64,000 nt of DNA, from the NCBI RefSeq assembly GCF_014851585.1, contig NZ_JACVAB010000003.1, forward strand, positions 1 to 64,000, read 5' to 3'. A program made the position numbers and the translations under genes. This document shows, one piece after another, positions 41,001 through 46,659 of this stretch. This stretch comes from Agrobacterium sp. AGB01. GTDB taxonomy: Bacteria > Pseudomonadota > Alphaproteobacteria > Rhizobiales > Rhizobiaceae. The notes below the pieces were generated by a model. The model ran no database searches and was not told where the DNA came from. It saw only the letters and a list, made by a program, of their open reading frames with translations. Every line of letters starts with the position of its first letter. The first letter of the stretch is position 1.

Positions 41001-44000
41001 TGATTACCGTCACTGTGAGTGACGGCCAGCAAGAGATCACCCGCGACTTCACCATCACTGTTTCAAACCCGGCGCCGATTGCCCGTAACGATGCGATCAC
41101 GACGGAAGAAAATACGCCAGCGAGCGGTTCGGTCTTTGCCGACAACGGCTTTGGCGCAGACAGTGATCCGGATGGCGATGTCATTACCGTTTCAGCCGTC
41201 AACGGCAATGCTGCCGGCGTTGGAACCAGTGTAACAGGTAGTGCCGGCGGCAGCTTCAATATTGCAGCCAATGGCAACTATACCTTCACGCCAAGCACCG
41301 ACTTCGACAATCTGGCCGCTGGCCAAACCCGCACGACAAGTGTGACCTACACCATATCCGATGGTGAGGGTGGCACGTCGACAGCCACCTTTACCGTGAC
41401 CGTGACCGGCACAAATGACGCGCCGGTTGGTCGAGGCGACACGATCAGTGTTGTCGAAGATACGCCTTACAACGGCACTCTGCCTGTCGCATTCGATGCG
41501 GAAGGCCAGACACTGACCTACGCGGTAGGCACTGGGCCAACCAACGGCCGTCTTGTCGTCAATATCGATGGCACTTACACCTATACGCCCAATCCGAATT
41601 TCGCGGGTGGCGACAGCTTCATCTACACGGTGAGCGACGGCACCGCGACGGTGCAATATACCGTGGTCGTCAATGTCTGTGCGATCAATGATGCCCCGAC
41701 CCTTGGCAATGACAGTTTCACCGTTGATGAGGATGGCACTGTCACAGTCGATGTGCTTGCCAACGACAGCGATGCCGACGGCGATACGCTGACCATCACC
41801 GCTATCGACGGCAAACCCATTGTTCAGGGCGGTAGTGTCACCGTTACTGGCGGCACGATCCGGCTGAATGCAAATGGCACGCTGACCTTTACAGGTGCCG
41901 CAAACTTCAACGGCCCGCTGACCTTCACCTATACGGTGTCGGATGGCACCACCACGGCGACAGCCACTGTTACCGGCCAGGTCAACGCAATCAATGACTC
42001 GCCGATTGCCGTCGATGATGTGGCACAAACTGACGAAAACACGCCAATTGGCGGTAATGTCATCATCGGTAGTGACAGCGATCCCGATGGCGACACGTTG
42101 ACGGTTATCAGTGTTGGCACCGGCCCCAATGGTGTGGGCGCGACACTCACCGGCAGCAATGGTGGCAGTTTCGTCATTCTCGCCGATGGTTCGTACCGTT
42201 TTGATCCGGGCGCAGCCTTCCAGGACCTGCAAGCCGGTGAAAGCCGCGCAACCTCGATCAGCTACACGATCTCGGACGGCAATGGCGGCACAGCGACCGC
42301 GACGCTGACGATAACGGTTACGGGCGTCAATGACGCACCAGTCGCACCAGCACTGCCACCGCGTGCCAATCTCGACGGCACAGTGATCAACCTTGATCTT
42401 GGCAGCCTGTTCTCCGATGTCGATGGCGACACCTTGACGTATACGATTGGCGGCCTGCCGACCGGCCTGATCTACAATCAGGCAACGGCTGTAATCACTG
42501 GCACGATATCACCGTCCGCTTCCGGCCCAACCGGCACGCGTGCCTTCTCGGTTACCGTCACGGCAAATGACGGCAACGGTGGAACCGTCCAGCGCAACTT
42601 CATCTGGACCGTAACCAACCCAATTCCGCAGGCGCAGGATGATGCGTTCTCCATCAATGAAGGCCAAACGCTGACCGGAAATGTTCTGGCCAACAATGGA
42701 AACGGTGCAGACACCGACGACGATGTGCTGACAGTATCCGTGGTCAACAATCCGGCCAACGGCACGCTGACACTAAACAGCGATGGCAGCTTTACCTATC
42801 AGCCCAATGCATTCTTTAATGGTTCCGACAGCTTCACCTACCGTGTTGCCGATGGAAATAGCGGGTTTGACACGGCAACCGTCACCATCCAGATTGCCGC
42901 AGTCAATGATGCGCCAGTCGTCAACAACGACACATTTGCCATTGATGAAGATGGCAGTGTCACCATTGACGTCCTTGCCAATGACAGCGACCCGGACAAT
43001 GACCCGCTGACGATCACTGCCATTAACGGGCAGGCGATTACAGCAGGCAATACGGTTTCGGTCACCGGCGGCACCGTCACGCTCAATGCCAATGGCACGC
43101 TGACATTCACCGCGACGCCAAACTACAATGGCAGCCCGTCCTTCAGCTACACCGTCACTGACGGCACCGTCAGCCGTGATGGAACGGTATCCGGCACCGT
43201 GCGGGCCATCAATGATGCCCCAGTCAACACCCTGCCCGGCAGCTTTACAGGCACGGAAGACACCAATTTGCCTTTGACGGGCATTGCTGTCACTGACGTC
43301 GATGCGGGCAATGCTCCCATCACCGTCACTCTGACCGTCAATTCCGGCGCACTGCTTGGCGTTTCGGCCAATGGCGTTACCGTCACCGGTAACGGTTTCC
43401 CTGTCCTTACCCTCACCGGTACGGTCAACAACATCAATGCCTGGCTTTCCGGTCCAAACGCGCCTGTTTATCGCCCTGTGACCAACAGCAGTGCATCGGT
43501 CACGCTGACCATGACAACGAATGATGGTGGCAACACCGGTGCAGGTGGTGCGCTGACAGCAACCAGTACCGCAACTATCATCATCGACCCGGTCAATGAC
43601 GCTCCTGTCGCCGTCGATCAGCTGGTCACGACCCCTGAGGATACGCCGGTTGCCGGCACAATAGTCGCATCTGATGTCGACGGTGACGCGCTGACCTATA
43701 CGATCTCAACCCAGCCAGCGAATGGCCGTGTCACGATTGATGCGATGGGCCGGTACCTCTACACGCCAGCCACCAACTTCAATGGCACAGATGTGTTTGT
43801 CGTCACTGTGAGTGATGGTCATGGCGGCACAGCAACGGCAACGGTAACCGTCAGTGTCGCACCGATCAATGATGCACCTGTCGGTTCTGACGGTGCGGTC
43901 ACCGTCACCGAAGACATCGTGTTCAACGGCCAGTTGCCGGAAGCCATCGATCCCGAAGGTCAGGCTGTCCTTTATGCCGTCGGCACACCGCCAATGCACG

Positions 44001-46276
44001 GTACACTGACCATCAATCCCGATGGCAGCTACAGCTACCGCCCTGCCAGCAACTACAATGGCAATGACAGCTTCACCTACACAGTGAGTGACGGTGTCGC
44101 GACAAGCACCTATATGATCTCGATCACCATTACGGCGGTCAATGATGCGCCTGTCGGTTCCGATCTGCAGATTTTGGTGGCCAATGGCGCAACAGCAACC
44201 GGCAGTCTGCCGCCAGCGATAGATCCGGAAGGTTCCGATGTTACCTATGCGCTGGATGGTTTCACGCCTGGCGCCACGGTGATCGTCAACGAGGATGGCA
44301 CCTATAGCTACACGCCAGCGCCGGGCTTTAGCGGCACCGATACCTTTACCTACTCGGTGAGCGATGGCTCGATCTCCTCAGTCTACACGGTCACGGTGAC
44401 CGTTGGTGCAGCCAACCAGCCACCTGTCGCAGTCGATGCCACAGTGGCGACCAACGAAGACCAGCCGCTATCAGGCAGATTGCCTATCGCAATCGACCCC
44501 GAAGGTGGCACCGTCACCTATTCGCTCGGCCGTGATGCGCTGAACGGTTCGGTTATCGTCAACCGGGACGGCACCTACACCTACACACCAAACCCGAACT
44601 TCTACGGCACTGATAGCTTCACCTATATTGCAAGCGACGGCACGGCATCGTCCGTTCGCACGATCACCATCAATGTCGCGGAAGTGAATGATGCACCGGT
44701 CGGCTCGGACACCAGCATCGCAGTCACGGAAGATATTCCAGCCAGCGGCATGCTGCCGCGCGCCATTGATCCAGAGGGCCAAACCGTTATCTATGGCCTT
44801 GGCGATATCAGACCAGCGCACGGATCCGTCATCATCAATGCCGATGGCAGCTATACCTACACGCCAAATGCAAACTTCAACGGCACGGATAGCTTCACCT
44901 ACACCGTGTCCGATGGCGATGCGACCAACACCTACACGGTCAGTGTCACCGTCAGTGCGGTAAATGATGCGCCGATCGGTCGTGACGATCTCGTTTCCGT
45001 CAATGAAAACGCAATCTACAATGGCCGGCTGCCAACCGCGACCGATCCGGATGGCGACACTGTATTCTACGGCCTTGGTAGCCAGGCAAACAACGGTTTT
45101 GTCACCATCAATCCCGATGGCACCTACACCTACACTCCAAATGAAAACTTCAATGGCACCGACACATTTACCTACACGGTGAGCGATGGTCAGCTGGAAC
45201 GGACATACACCGTTACAGTCCTGGTCAATACGCCCAATGAACCACCGGTTTCCTCTGATACCTCCATCTCGGTTACCGAGGGAACGGTCATATCGGGCAA
45301 CCTGCCTGCGGCCACCGATCCTGAAGGCCAGCCAATTACCTACGGTCTTGGTTCCGGTCCACAGCACGGCACGGTTACGATCAACGCGGATGGTACCTAC
45401 AGCTATACACCGGCCAGTGGTTACAACGGCGCCGACAGCTTTACCTTCACGATTAGCGATGGCGTCAATACCGTAACCTATACCGTGACGGTGAACGTCC
45501 TTGAGGCGGGAGGACCACGTCCACCGCTCGAAGTTGATCCGCCTGCCCCAATTTCGGCAGAGCCAACCGACCCATGGCAGCCGCCATCTGTGTCGGAAAG
45601 CATCCCGTCTGGTTCTGCCCTGACAGATTCCATCATGGAGGACTTGAATGGCATTGCTGATCTGACAGCGCAGGGTCCGATCCTAAATGTCGTCAATTCG
45701 ATCCGCTCTCTCAACGGTATCGGATCGCTGCCAGACCAGGGCGCCATCTTGCACGCGGTCCGCCAGATCGGCGACTGGCAGGCAAGTGACCGGATCATTG
45801 ATGAAATCGCCGCCGGTTTCTTCAAGGGCGGTTCCAACATCCATCTTTCAGGAGAAGGTAACGAAAGCACCTGGTTCCAGGTCGATACAATGTTCTACAA
45901 GGATTATCTCTACATCATGCCGTCCTCGGCCGGGAACGTGGAAAATGCCAATTTTGGCGTGACGCTTGCCGATGGCAAGCCATTGCCGGACTGGCTGAAA
46001 CCGACTCGTCAGGGCCTTGTTATCGGACGTCCGCCAGCAGGTCTGCCATCGATCGATTTGCGCATCTATGGTAACTCAGCAGATGGTGTCATCTCCGATA
46101 CCATGCGCATCGACCTGCACACCGGCACGATCCTCGATCACGTCAGTGACCGGCGAACAGACCTCGGCCCGGCGATGTTCTCTGACCATCTGTTTGCCGC
46201 GGCAAACCTGCATGGCGACGACATCTCGGTGTTGAGCCAGGCGCTCGAGAGCTGGAACGAGCTGCCACAACGGTAA
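23018..46276 (+). CDS. Giant DUF4347 / SdrD-B / cadherin-VCBS repeat surface protein, 7,752 residues
   Basis: One uninterrupted frame of 23.3 kb. Residues 1-30 are very basic with no Sec signal, followed by LEQRIAFDAA at 36-45, related to the LEPR-XLL type leader of giant exoproteins. DUF4347 covers about 106-265, with His156 in IISHGDEG and Cys200 in IYGCDFA. About 270-525 is a propeller-like segment, and about 528-635 an SdrD/Cna-type B domain (GDQVYDDNNLNGTFDSGD). From about 830 to 7,495 there are only beta-sandwich repeats of about 90-135 residues, in at least four classes: VNDAPVNTLP..EDT; DLD..TGY..TENG; NDSDPDGDPLTIT with SFTYTISDG; and PIPDR..DG..GLP.GL. The abundant Asp clusters suit calcium binding, giving a stiff fibre. 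The last 255 residues are non-repetitive. There are no RTX nonapeptides or LPXTG. Probable role: cell-surface adhesin or biofilm matrix protein exported by the divergent operon. Few cysteines were noticed (Cys200 and two in repeats). Confidence 0.88.
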   Translation: MNEHFTRRQQSSKDNKKKPASKKGKQDRLSSMLMELEQRIAFDAAGAVTIDQAQDQHPAQDSDGTDHQQSSDATDSDQHALEKALAGSTEAAITEIPPMEAASKQVVFVDSSVTLLQGIDGDFEVVVLEAGRDGVKQLAEALSHMKDVETVHIISHGDEGRLYLGSAELTIESMAGDYADELQSLKSYLTDDADILIYGCDFARGELGQNAARMMGYLTGADIAASTDATGNAALGGDWDLEYRTGEITASVLPTMDAQREYAELLNVQASVGNGALLVVSGRTLYSVDVVTGKATAITTAPATIGGVSLSDTLNSLAVDQANGLIYYTDSASANANRALFAYDFINNTHILIDNDLTNNGTGLSIVVGERGVGSGAATFYNGSLYLGIENINANGDDQIWRITFSGNGRTIASASTFGAAITTSNDWGDFAIDTTNNYLLSLNGAAATITRYNLATGAIVGSYANPSGTTLVQGGGDINGNTYLVGASLQQINVTTGAAIGSAIAITTNGTTPIGTISDGARWVPPTGTIGDQVYDDNNLNGTFDSGDVGIANVTVQLIDDVNGNGVADAGERVLATDTTGADGRYLFTGVLPGQYVVRVTDTAGVLGGAVATKAITQSAALTLIGGANLAADFGYDAQAPVVDLNSGTTPTQIITNGGTPGTTGWTVTGTAGGIANDGYAWTLNGGTGTLTQANITGWRDGLAPSGAAQLTFDVGWSNNLLLGISNDNNTPATLDVTIGGVLYARVTTGTLNGTPNTATITYFNGASGSPSTVAASAAGTTAWTRTGVTINLPSTVAATGDLVFSYSAAGGLLTPSTDDIFIDNVSAFRNVDTVAGVNYTTTYTENGAGVSIASTTAGVLADVRDFDSTTMRSATIVLTNAQAGDLLSVGTLPSGITGSIDTTVAGQITVNLTGTATKANYAAAIRAITFSNSGDNPGTTARVINVTVNDGGLSSAVAVSTINVIAVNDAPVNTLPASGWTTNEDTSFALSGLSIADVDAGTGNMTVTLNVATGAITAISGGSVTVTGSGTTTITLTGTLANINAYLASAAAPVYVPVADANGAVTLTMTTNDNGNTGTGGALTDIDVRTITIIPVNDAPVLDLDGSSAGTGYSIGYTENGSGVAIAANNNSVIDVDNANMASATIVITNGQAGDILAATGTLPTGITASYNATTFTLTLTGSATKAAYQAALAQILYSSSSDNPTIGGTATGRTISVTVNDGALASNTAITTVAVTAVNDAPVNTLPASGWTTNEDTNVALSGLSILDLDAVNGTMTVTLGVSSGTITATSGCSVTVSGSGTATLTLSGTLTNINAYLASASAPIYVPVPDANGAITLTMTTNDNGNTGTGGALTDIDIRTITIIPVNDPPILDLDTGSTGTGYSTTYTEKGASVAITGASALITDVDNTNMSSLTVVITNGQAGDLLALSSTIPGITASYNAATFTLTLTGSATKADYQTALQAVRYSTTSDNPSTIGRTINVVTNDGAANSNTAVATVNVIAVNDAPVNTLPTGPVTLQEDVLTAITGLSVTDADSTNLTVTLTVTNGILSPSTIAGTVTGVGTNTVTISGTQAQVNSVLASLRYQGNPDYYGSDTLTMVTSDGSLTDTDTLAISVTPVADIVDDTVTTNEDTPITFNVITGTNGASADNFENPNRAITSVTQPPAGQGSVTFSADGTITYTPTANFNGQTTFTYTVTSGGVTEVATVTVNVAAVNDAPVNTLPASGWTTNEDTNVALTGLSVADVDAGTGAITVQLSVTSGTLTATSGNGVVISGSGSTITLTGTLASINAYLASSAAPIYVPVANANGSVTLTMTTNDGGNTGSGGPLTDIDTRPITINAVNDAPVNTLPASYTIPEDTPLGLTDIQISDVDAGNGTMTVTLGVNSGILTASAAGGVTVSGSGTGTIILSGTLANINAFLASASRPSFTPVADFNGNVTLTMTTNDGGNTGAGGALTDVDTSIITVTPVNDAPILDLDASGAGTGFTTSYTENGAGIAIVDTDVLIVDVDNTNMASATIIITNAVAGDTLSIAGTLPSGITFSYNAATATLTLTGFATKADYQTALQQIRYSSTSDDPGSTARIINISVNDGTVNSNVALATVSVTPVNDPPVNTLPGSYTMLEDGTLSLSGLSVLDPDAGTSTMTVTLSVNSGSIAATSAGGVTVSGSGTGTITLTGTLSSINAYLQAGASQPVYSPVADFNGTVTLTMTSSDGSLTDTDSRTITVTPVVDIFDDAVTTNEDTAATIDVNANDNFENAAHQITAINGTSIVANGVVTVANGSVRLNANGTLTFIPTANYNGQTSFTYTVTSGGVTETANVVVTVTPVNDAPVNTVPGAQTTAEDSPLAIGGVNVSDVDGDTLTTTVSVTNGSLSVTAGGGSTISNNGTGAVTIAGTAAQINAALAGLSYTPTADYNGAAQLTVVTSDGTLTDTDSIAITVTPVADIANDVVTTNEDTAITIDVNANDTFENSGHTITAINGTAVAVNGTVTVANGTARLNANGTITFTPTANYNGQTSFTYTVTSGGVTETATVTVNVTAVNDAPVNTVPGTQTIAEDGTITFSVAGGNAISVADVDNGTLTVTLTVTNGTFSLSGISGLTFTAGDGTSDATMTFSGTTAAINAALAGATYVPTRDYNGSAQITLTTSDGSLSDVDTINVTITAVADIANDSVSTDEDMPVTIAVLANDTFDNPGRAITAINGTAITTGGTVAVSNGTVQLTSGGQLIFTPTLDYNGVTTFTYTVTSGGVTETATVTVAVASVNTPPINTIPSTYTTLEDTALGLTGLSIADADAGNGIVTVTLSVNSGILTASNTGGVTVQNSGSGEIVLSGTITAINANLSGASRPSFTPVANSVAAVTLTMTTNDMGNTGGPALTDIDTSTISITPVNDAPSGGDKTITLLEDGSYTFAAADFGFTDPNDSPANTLSAVIISTLPSNGVLSLGGVPVTAGQVISAANIGSLTFTPTANANGAALASFTFQVRDNGGTANGGVDTDPTPNTITFNVTAVNDAPVNTLPGSFATNEDIALTLTGLAISDVDAGNSNVTVTLSVGSGTLSAATGGSVTVTGSGTGTITLTGTVTNINTFLAGTSRPLYTPVANANGSVTLTMVTNDNGNTGIGGPLSDTDTATIFIATVNDAPVGADAAISLNEDTVFSGTLPVATDVDGDTLSYSAGSLAPAHGVVTINSNGTYIYTPAANFNGTDTFRYRVSDGTVSVEYTVTVTVNAVNDAPVAINDTAQTLANSNVSTNVLTNDTDVDGDTLIVSQVNGVVGNVGMAVAGSNGGTFTIGANGAAIFNPGSAFVDLAAGQTRTSSVTYQVSDGNGGTATATFTVTVTGINDAPVSTPIANQSSNDTQVISLNVSGNFSDPDAGDSLTFTATGLPPGLTISAAGVITGTINRSASVNGPYSVTITATDRAGAQATRSFTWAVANPAPIAGDDNFATTENAAISGSVFTNDSDPDGDPISVSAVGGNSAAVGAAVNGSNGGTFIINADGTYAFNPGTSFDNLAAGQTRVTSVTYTISDGQGGTATATVTVTVTGENDAPIAGNDSFTTNEDTPVIINVLANDSDIDGGTLTITAINDTVVSAGNSVNVTGGRVTLNANGTLTFTPTADYNGTPSFTYTVSDGQGGSTTATVNGTVNAVQDPPVAVDDTFTSLEDTAVTINVRANDYDVDGDPLTITQINGLAIVTGGSVAVTGGTVTLNTNGTLTFNPTANYNGNPSFTYTISDGQGGTATATVNGTVTPVQDPPIATGDTFTTLEDTPTTIAVLANDSDPDGDPLTIIQINGTAISSGATVAVTGGTITLNANGTLTFNPTANYNGSTSFTYTISDGQGGTATATVNGTITPVNDAPVAVDDTFTTLEDTATTINVRGNDSDVDGDALTITQINGTAIVTGATVSVTGGTVTLNANGTLTFTPTPNYNGNPSFTYTISDGNGGTATATVNGTVTPINDAPVAVNDTFTTPEDTAITFDVRSNDSDADGDALTVTAINGTAITTGQSVAITGGTVRLDADGRLSFTPNANYHGPINFTYTVSDGTAFANATVSGTVTPVNDAPTSSDISISTQEDTPFNGTLVATDVDGDAVTFSLGTTTPAHGTVTINANGTYIYTPSANYNGTDRFSFVVTDPSGARNEYTVTITVTDVNDNPVGTPIPNRSANDGAVVNFDVSTFFSDVDGDTLTYSQTGLPSGLSISAAGLITGTIDRNASQGVNNGVYTVTISVSDGNGGTAQQTFSIAVSNPAPIAVNDVATTLEDTAIIINVLANDSDPDGDPLSVISATAAHGTVTILADGEISYLPSANYNGTDIITYTISDGNGGTATATVTVTITPVNDDPVGTPIADRTRNDGATDSLDLSAFFSDPEGGVLTYQIDPDFPLPPGLLLSGSVISGQISSDASGPTGEKSYRIRVIASDPDGGSTVVEFTYTVLNIPPIARDDTVTTNEDTSVDINVLANDSDPDGDLTEVIRVNNVVLQPNGASVATTNGFVQLIENPDGSQFLRFTPSPNYNGRESFSYSISDGNGGVSTATVTVTVVAVNDPPTPTQPIPDRVRADGQSFTYNVSDFFTDPDGDPLSFTISGLPVGLQYNPATGLISGVIDKNASQGGPNNNGVYIISIIANDGTTSIPAQTFELTVTNPAPTANNDVISTNEDTPVVIEPLANDSDPDGDPLTIVTARAGVGTVTINPNGTLTYVPALNFNGVDTISYTISDGNGGVSTATVRVTVNAVNDDPTSSPIPDQYDSDSQFVDYDVSHYFSDVDGDTLTFTATNLPPGLTMDAAGRITGRLAPNASDTGPYQAVITASDGNGGTTTRTVTWIVTNLPPQAFHDTLIVDENTSGGGNVLDNDLDPDGDDLTVDQVEGSSANVGVAVAGSNGGTFTINADGTYTFDPGTDFADMSEGDAPRFTSITYRVTDGTNVDTATITVTVNGVNNDPTANIIPDYTRADGQSLTDHPLHLGAFFQDIDANDTLTFSQTGLPDTLTMATDGTITGILSSDASQGGPNGDGIYTVVVTANDGKGGTISQTFTFTATNPAPIAENDTVVTGEDQPVTFNPITGAGTTSGDDGIDFDPDGDTIIIDPAFPPVAGNGTVVVNPNGTLTYTPNANYNGSDTIVYRITDGQGGFSTGIITVFVDAENDPPIASPIADMSRNDGEAISFNVSGNFVDPEGQPLSYTATGLPPGLSINATTGIISGTIDADASGPTGLRDYVVRVTATDPDGGSASVDFTYTIKNVAPNAENDQVTTDEDTPVEIDILANDTDPDGDTDTVILVEGVNLTVGGPAVMTSNGSVQLVLNASGKEVLRFTPNPNFNGTESFTYTISDRNGGSDTATVTVTVNPVNDPPVATPIPDRTQVDSSDFSLDVRPYFTDVDGQVLTITVSGLPPELTFDPATGLITGRLDADASKDSPYTITVRASDGIAQASSTFTLTVTNPAPNAANDVVNTLEDTVANFNPITGAGTLSGADGIDSDPDGDPLTITQINGQSITVGQTVIVAGGSVRLNDALGNLTFTPTLNFNGTVGFTYRISDGNGGFSDASVTLNIAAVNDTPIIDLNGPGSSGSDNSVTFTEGDGPVRLVSPDAIVSDVENGIVSLDVSLSGFLNSGTEIIHLNGSADIIFGTASSGMIAFGGTTFVYQYDGANSVHFENAAGASVPMPNAAASALLRALQYENRNANLTAGDRTLTISITDNGGETSAASVTVSVGAINNPPVAVDDTAITGENTAITNGTSVLANDSDAEGATLTVIAVGSGNAGQPITGSAGGTFVINADGTYSFNPNTDFDDLQEGQTRTTSVSYTISDGAGGTATATLTITVTGENDAPSGGSFTLNAIEDQTSSGFLPVTDVDDDNLIYAVLAQPANGTVTIGVDGRYTFVPKANFSGPDSFTYTVNDGKTTVTFTVTVNVANVEDPPTGEIPNQSFNDADRVTLDISQFFTDADGDTLSFNEIGLPAGLEMSAEGVITGILTRNASQVDGGVYVITVTVSDGQQEITRDFTITVSNPAPIARNDAITTEENTPASGSVFADNGFGADSDPDGDVITVSAVNGNAAGVGTSVTGSAGGSFNIAANGNYTFTPSTDFDNLAAGQTRTTSVTYTISDGEGGTSTATFTVTVTGTNDAPVGRGDTISVVEDTPYNGTLPVAFDAEGQTLTYAVGTGPTNGRLVVNIDGTYTYTPNPNFAGGDSFIYTVSDGTATVQYTVVVNVCAINDAPTLGNDSFTVDEDGTVTVDVLANDSDADGDTLTITAIDGKPIVQGGSVTVTGGTIRLNANGTLTFTGAANFNGPLTFTYTVSDGTTTATATVTGQVNAINDSPIAVDDVAQTDENTPIGGNVIIGSDSDPDGDTLTVISVGTGPNGVGATLTGSNGGSFVILADGSYRFDPGAAFQDLQAGESRATSISYTISDGNGGTATATLTITVTGVNDAPVAPALPPRANLDGTVINLDLGSLFSDVDGDTLTYTIGGLPTGLIYNQATAVITGTISPSASGPTGTRAFSVTVTANDGNGGTVQRNFIWTVTNPIPQAQDDAFSINEGQTLTGNVLANNGNGADTDDDVLTVSVVNNPANGTLTLNSDGSFTYQPNAFFNGSDSFTYRVADGNSGFDTATVTIQIAAVNDAPVVNNDTFAIDEDGSVTIDVLANDSDPDNDPLTITAINGQAITAGNTVSVTGGTVTLNANGTLTFTATPNYNGSPSFSYTVTDGTVSRDGTVSGTVRAINDAPVNTLPGSFTGTEDTNLPLTGIAVTDVDAGNAPITVTLTVNSGALLGVSANGVTVTGNGFPVLTLTGTVNNINAWLSGPNAPVYRPVTNSSASVTLTMTTNDGGNTGAGGALTATSTATIIIDPVNDAPVAVDQLVTTPEDTPVAGTIVASDVDGDALTYTISTQPANGRVTIDAMGRYLYTPATNFNGTDVFVVTVSDGHGGTATATVTVSVAPINDAPVGSDGAVTVTEDIVFNGQLPEAIDPEGQAVLYAVGTPPMHGTLTINPDGSYSYRPASNYNGNDSFTYTVSDGVATSTYMISITITAVNDAPVGSDLQILVANGATATGSLPPAIDPEGSDVTYALDGFTPGATVIVNEDGTYSYTPAPGFSGTDTFTYSVSDGSISSVYTVTVTVGAANQPPVAVDATVATNEDQPLSGRLPIAIDPEGGTVTYSLGRDALNGSVIVNRDGTYTYTPNPNFYGTDSFTYIASDGTASSVRTITINVAEVNDAPVGSDTSIAVTEDIPASGMLPRAIDPEGQTVIYGLGDIRPAHGSVIINADGSYTYTPNANFNGTDSFTYTVSDGDATNTYTVSVTVSAVNDAPIGRDDLVSVNENAIYNGRLPTATDPDGDTVFYGLGSQANNGFVTINPDGTYTYTPNENFNGTDTFTYTVSDGQLERTYTVTVLVNTPNEPPVSSDTSISVTEGTVISGNLPAATDPEGQPITYGLGSGPQHGTVTINADGTYSYTPASGYNGADSFTFTISDGVNTVTYTVTVNVLEAGGPRPPLEVDPPAPISAEPTDPWQPPSVSESIPSGSALTDSIMEDLNGIADLTAQGPILNVVNSIRSLNGIGSLPDQGAILHAVRQIGDWQASDRIIDEIAAGFFKGGSNIHLSGEGNESTWFQVDTMFYKDYLYIMPSSAGNVENANFGVTLADGKPLPDWLKPTRQGLVIGRPPAGLPSIDLRIYGNSADGVISDTMRIDLHTGTILDHVSDRRTDLGPAMFSDHLFAAANLHGDDISVLSQALESWNELPQR
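25934..27550 (+). repeat. Two-domain super-repeat of about 0.8 kb in the giant gene
   Basis: The phrase NDAPVNTLPASGWTTNEDT opens a block whose second half starts DLD..GTGYS..YTE. The first block runs 816 bp (25934-26749) and the next 801 bp (26750-27550), each made of two different sandwich domains. Further copies of the first domain follow around 28.2 kb and 28.6 kb. This shows duplication of domain pairs as units. Confidence 0.7.
33689..34924 (+). repeat. Four exact-register 309-bp tandem units inside the giant gene
   Basis: Units begin at 33689, 33998, 34307 and 34616 and each is exactly 309 bp (103 codons) with no insertions or deletions; the next, at 34925, is 306 bp. Each encodes P-x-A-x-D-D-T-F-T..ED..., then NDSD-DGD-LTIT, GGTVTLNANGTLTF, and SFTYTISDGQGGTATATVNGTV. 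Conservation at third codon positions differs between units, so they are diverged but recent relative to the rest of the gene. Confidence 0.85.
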
Positions 46277-46659
46277 GGTGGCTCGCTTCAGACTGGGTGA
46301 TCGGTAAAGGGAGAAGCCCGGAAGAACCGCGGACGTAGCGTTGGAAATCAGCCAACGCTATCGCGTCGCCCCGTAACCGTGCTGATCGTGACGCCGCAGG
46401 TCAATGTGATGGATGGGAGAGGGAGACATCACGCAGTACGCCCGACAATCGCTATCCGGTCAAAACGCCGGGGAAGTCCAAGTCACTGAGCGTACCGCTC
46501 CGATGTGTCATAAGAAAACGTTTGAAGCCTCGTTGAGTTCCCCCAAACCGTCCATGTCCCCCGGCTTTCACCTCATTACAACAAGGAGAAAACTTGATTT
46601 GTCAGTCCCAGTGCATGACCATGTCCGGGCTGAACGACCGTTAAAGAGGAGATAGACGG
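46277..46659 (+). other. 383-bp intergenic region after the giant gene, with a hairpin
   Basis: I see no supported gene. A perfect 9-bp stem (tagcgttgg/ccaacgcta, loop aaatcag) at 46336-46360 lies 60 bases after the stop and may end or protect the long message, although no T-tract follows. The remainder presumably holds the promoter of the esterase gene; no clear -35/-10 was found. Confidence 0.45.

Noticed and set aside
41192-42232. Minus-strand frame of 346 codons in the giant gene
   Set aside because: Same-phase shadow of the Asp-Gly-Asp rich repeats; not supported as a gene.
23018-46276. Assembly artefact or several genes merged by error
   Set aside because: The frame is open through 7,752 codons and has a ribosome site at the start and a distinct C-terminal domain at the end. 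Repeat number could still be wrong if assembled from short reads.
23018-46276. Classical RTX type I substrate
   Set aside because: No glycine-rich GGxGxDxxx nonapeptides or recognisable C-terminal type I signal were found, and no ABC transporter gene is adjacent.
46413-46655. 80-codon frame between the giant gene and the hydrolase gene
   Set aside because: Poor start context and no recognisable sequence; the region is better read as non-coding.
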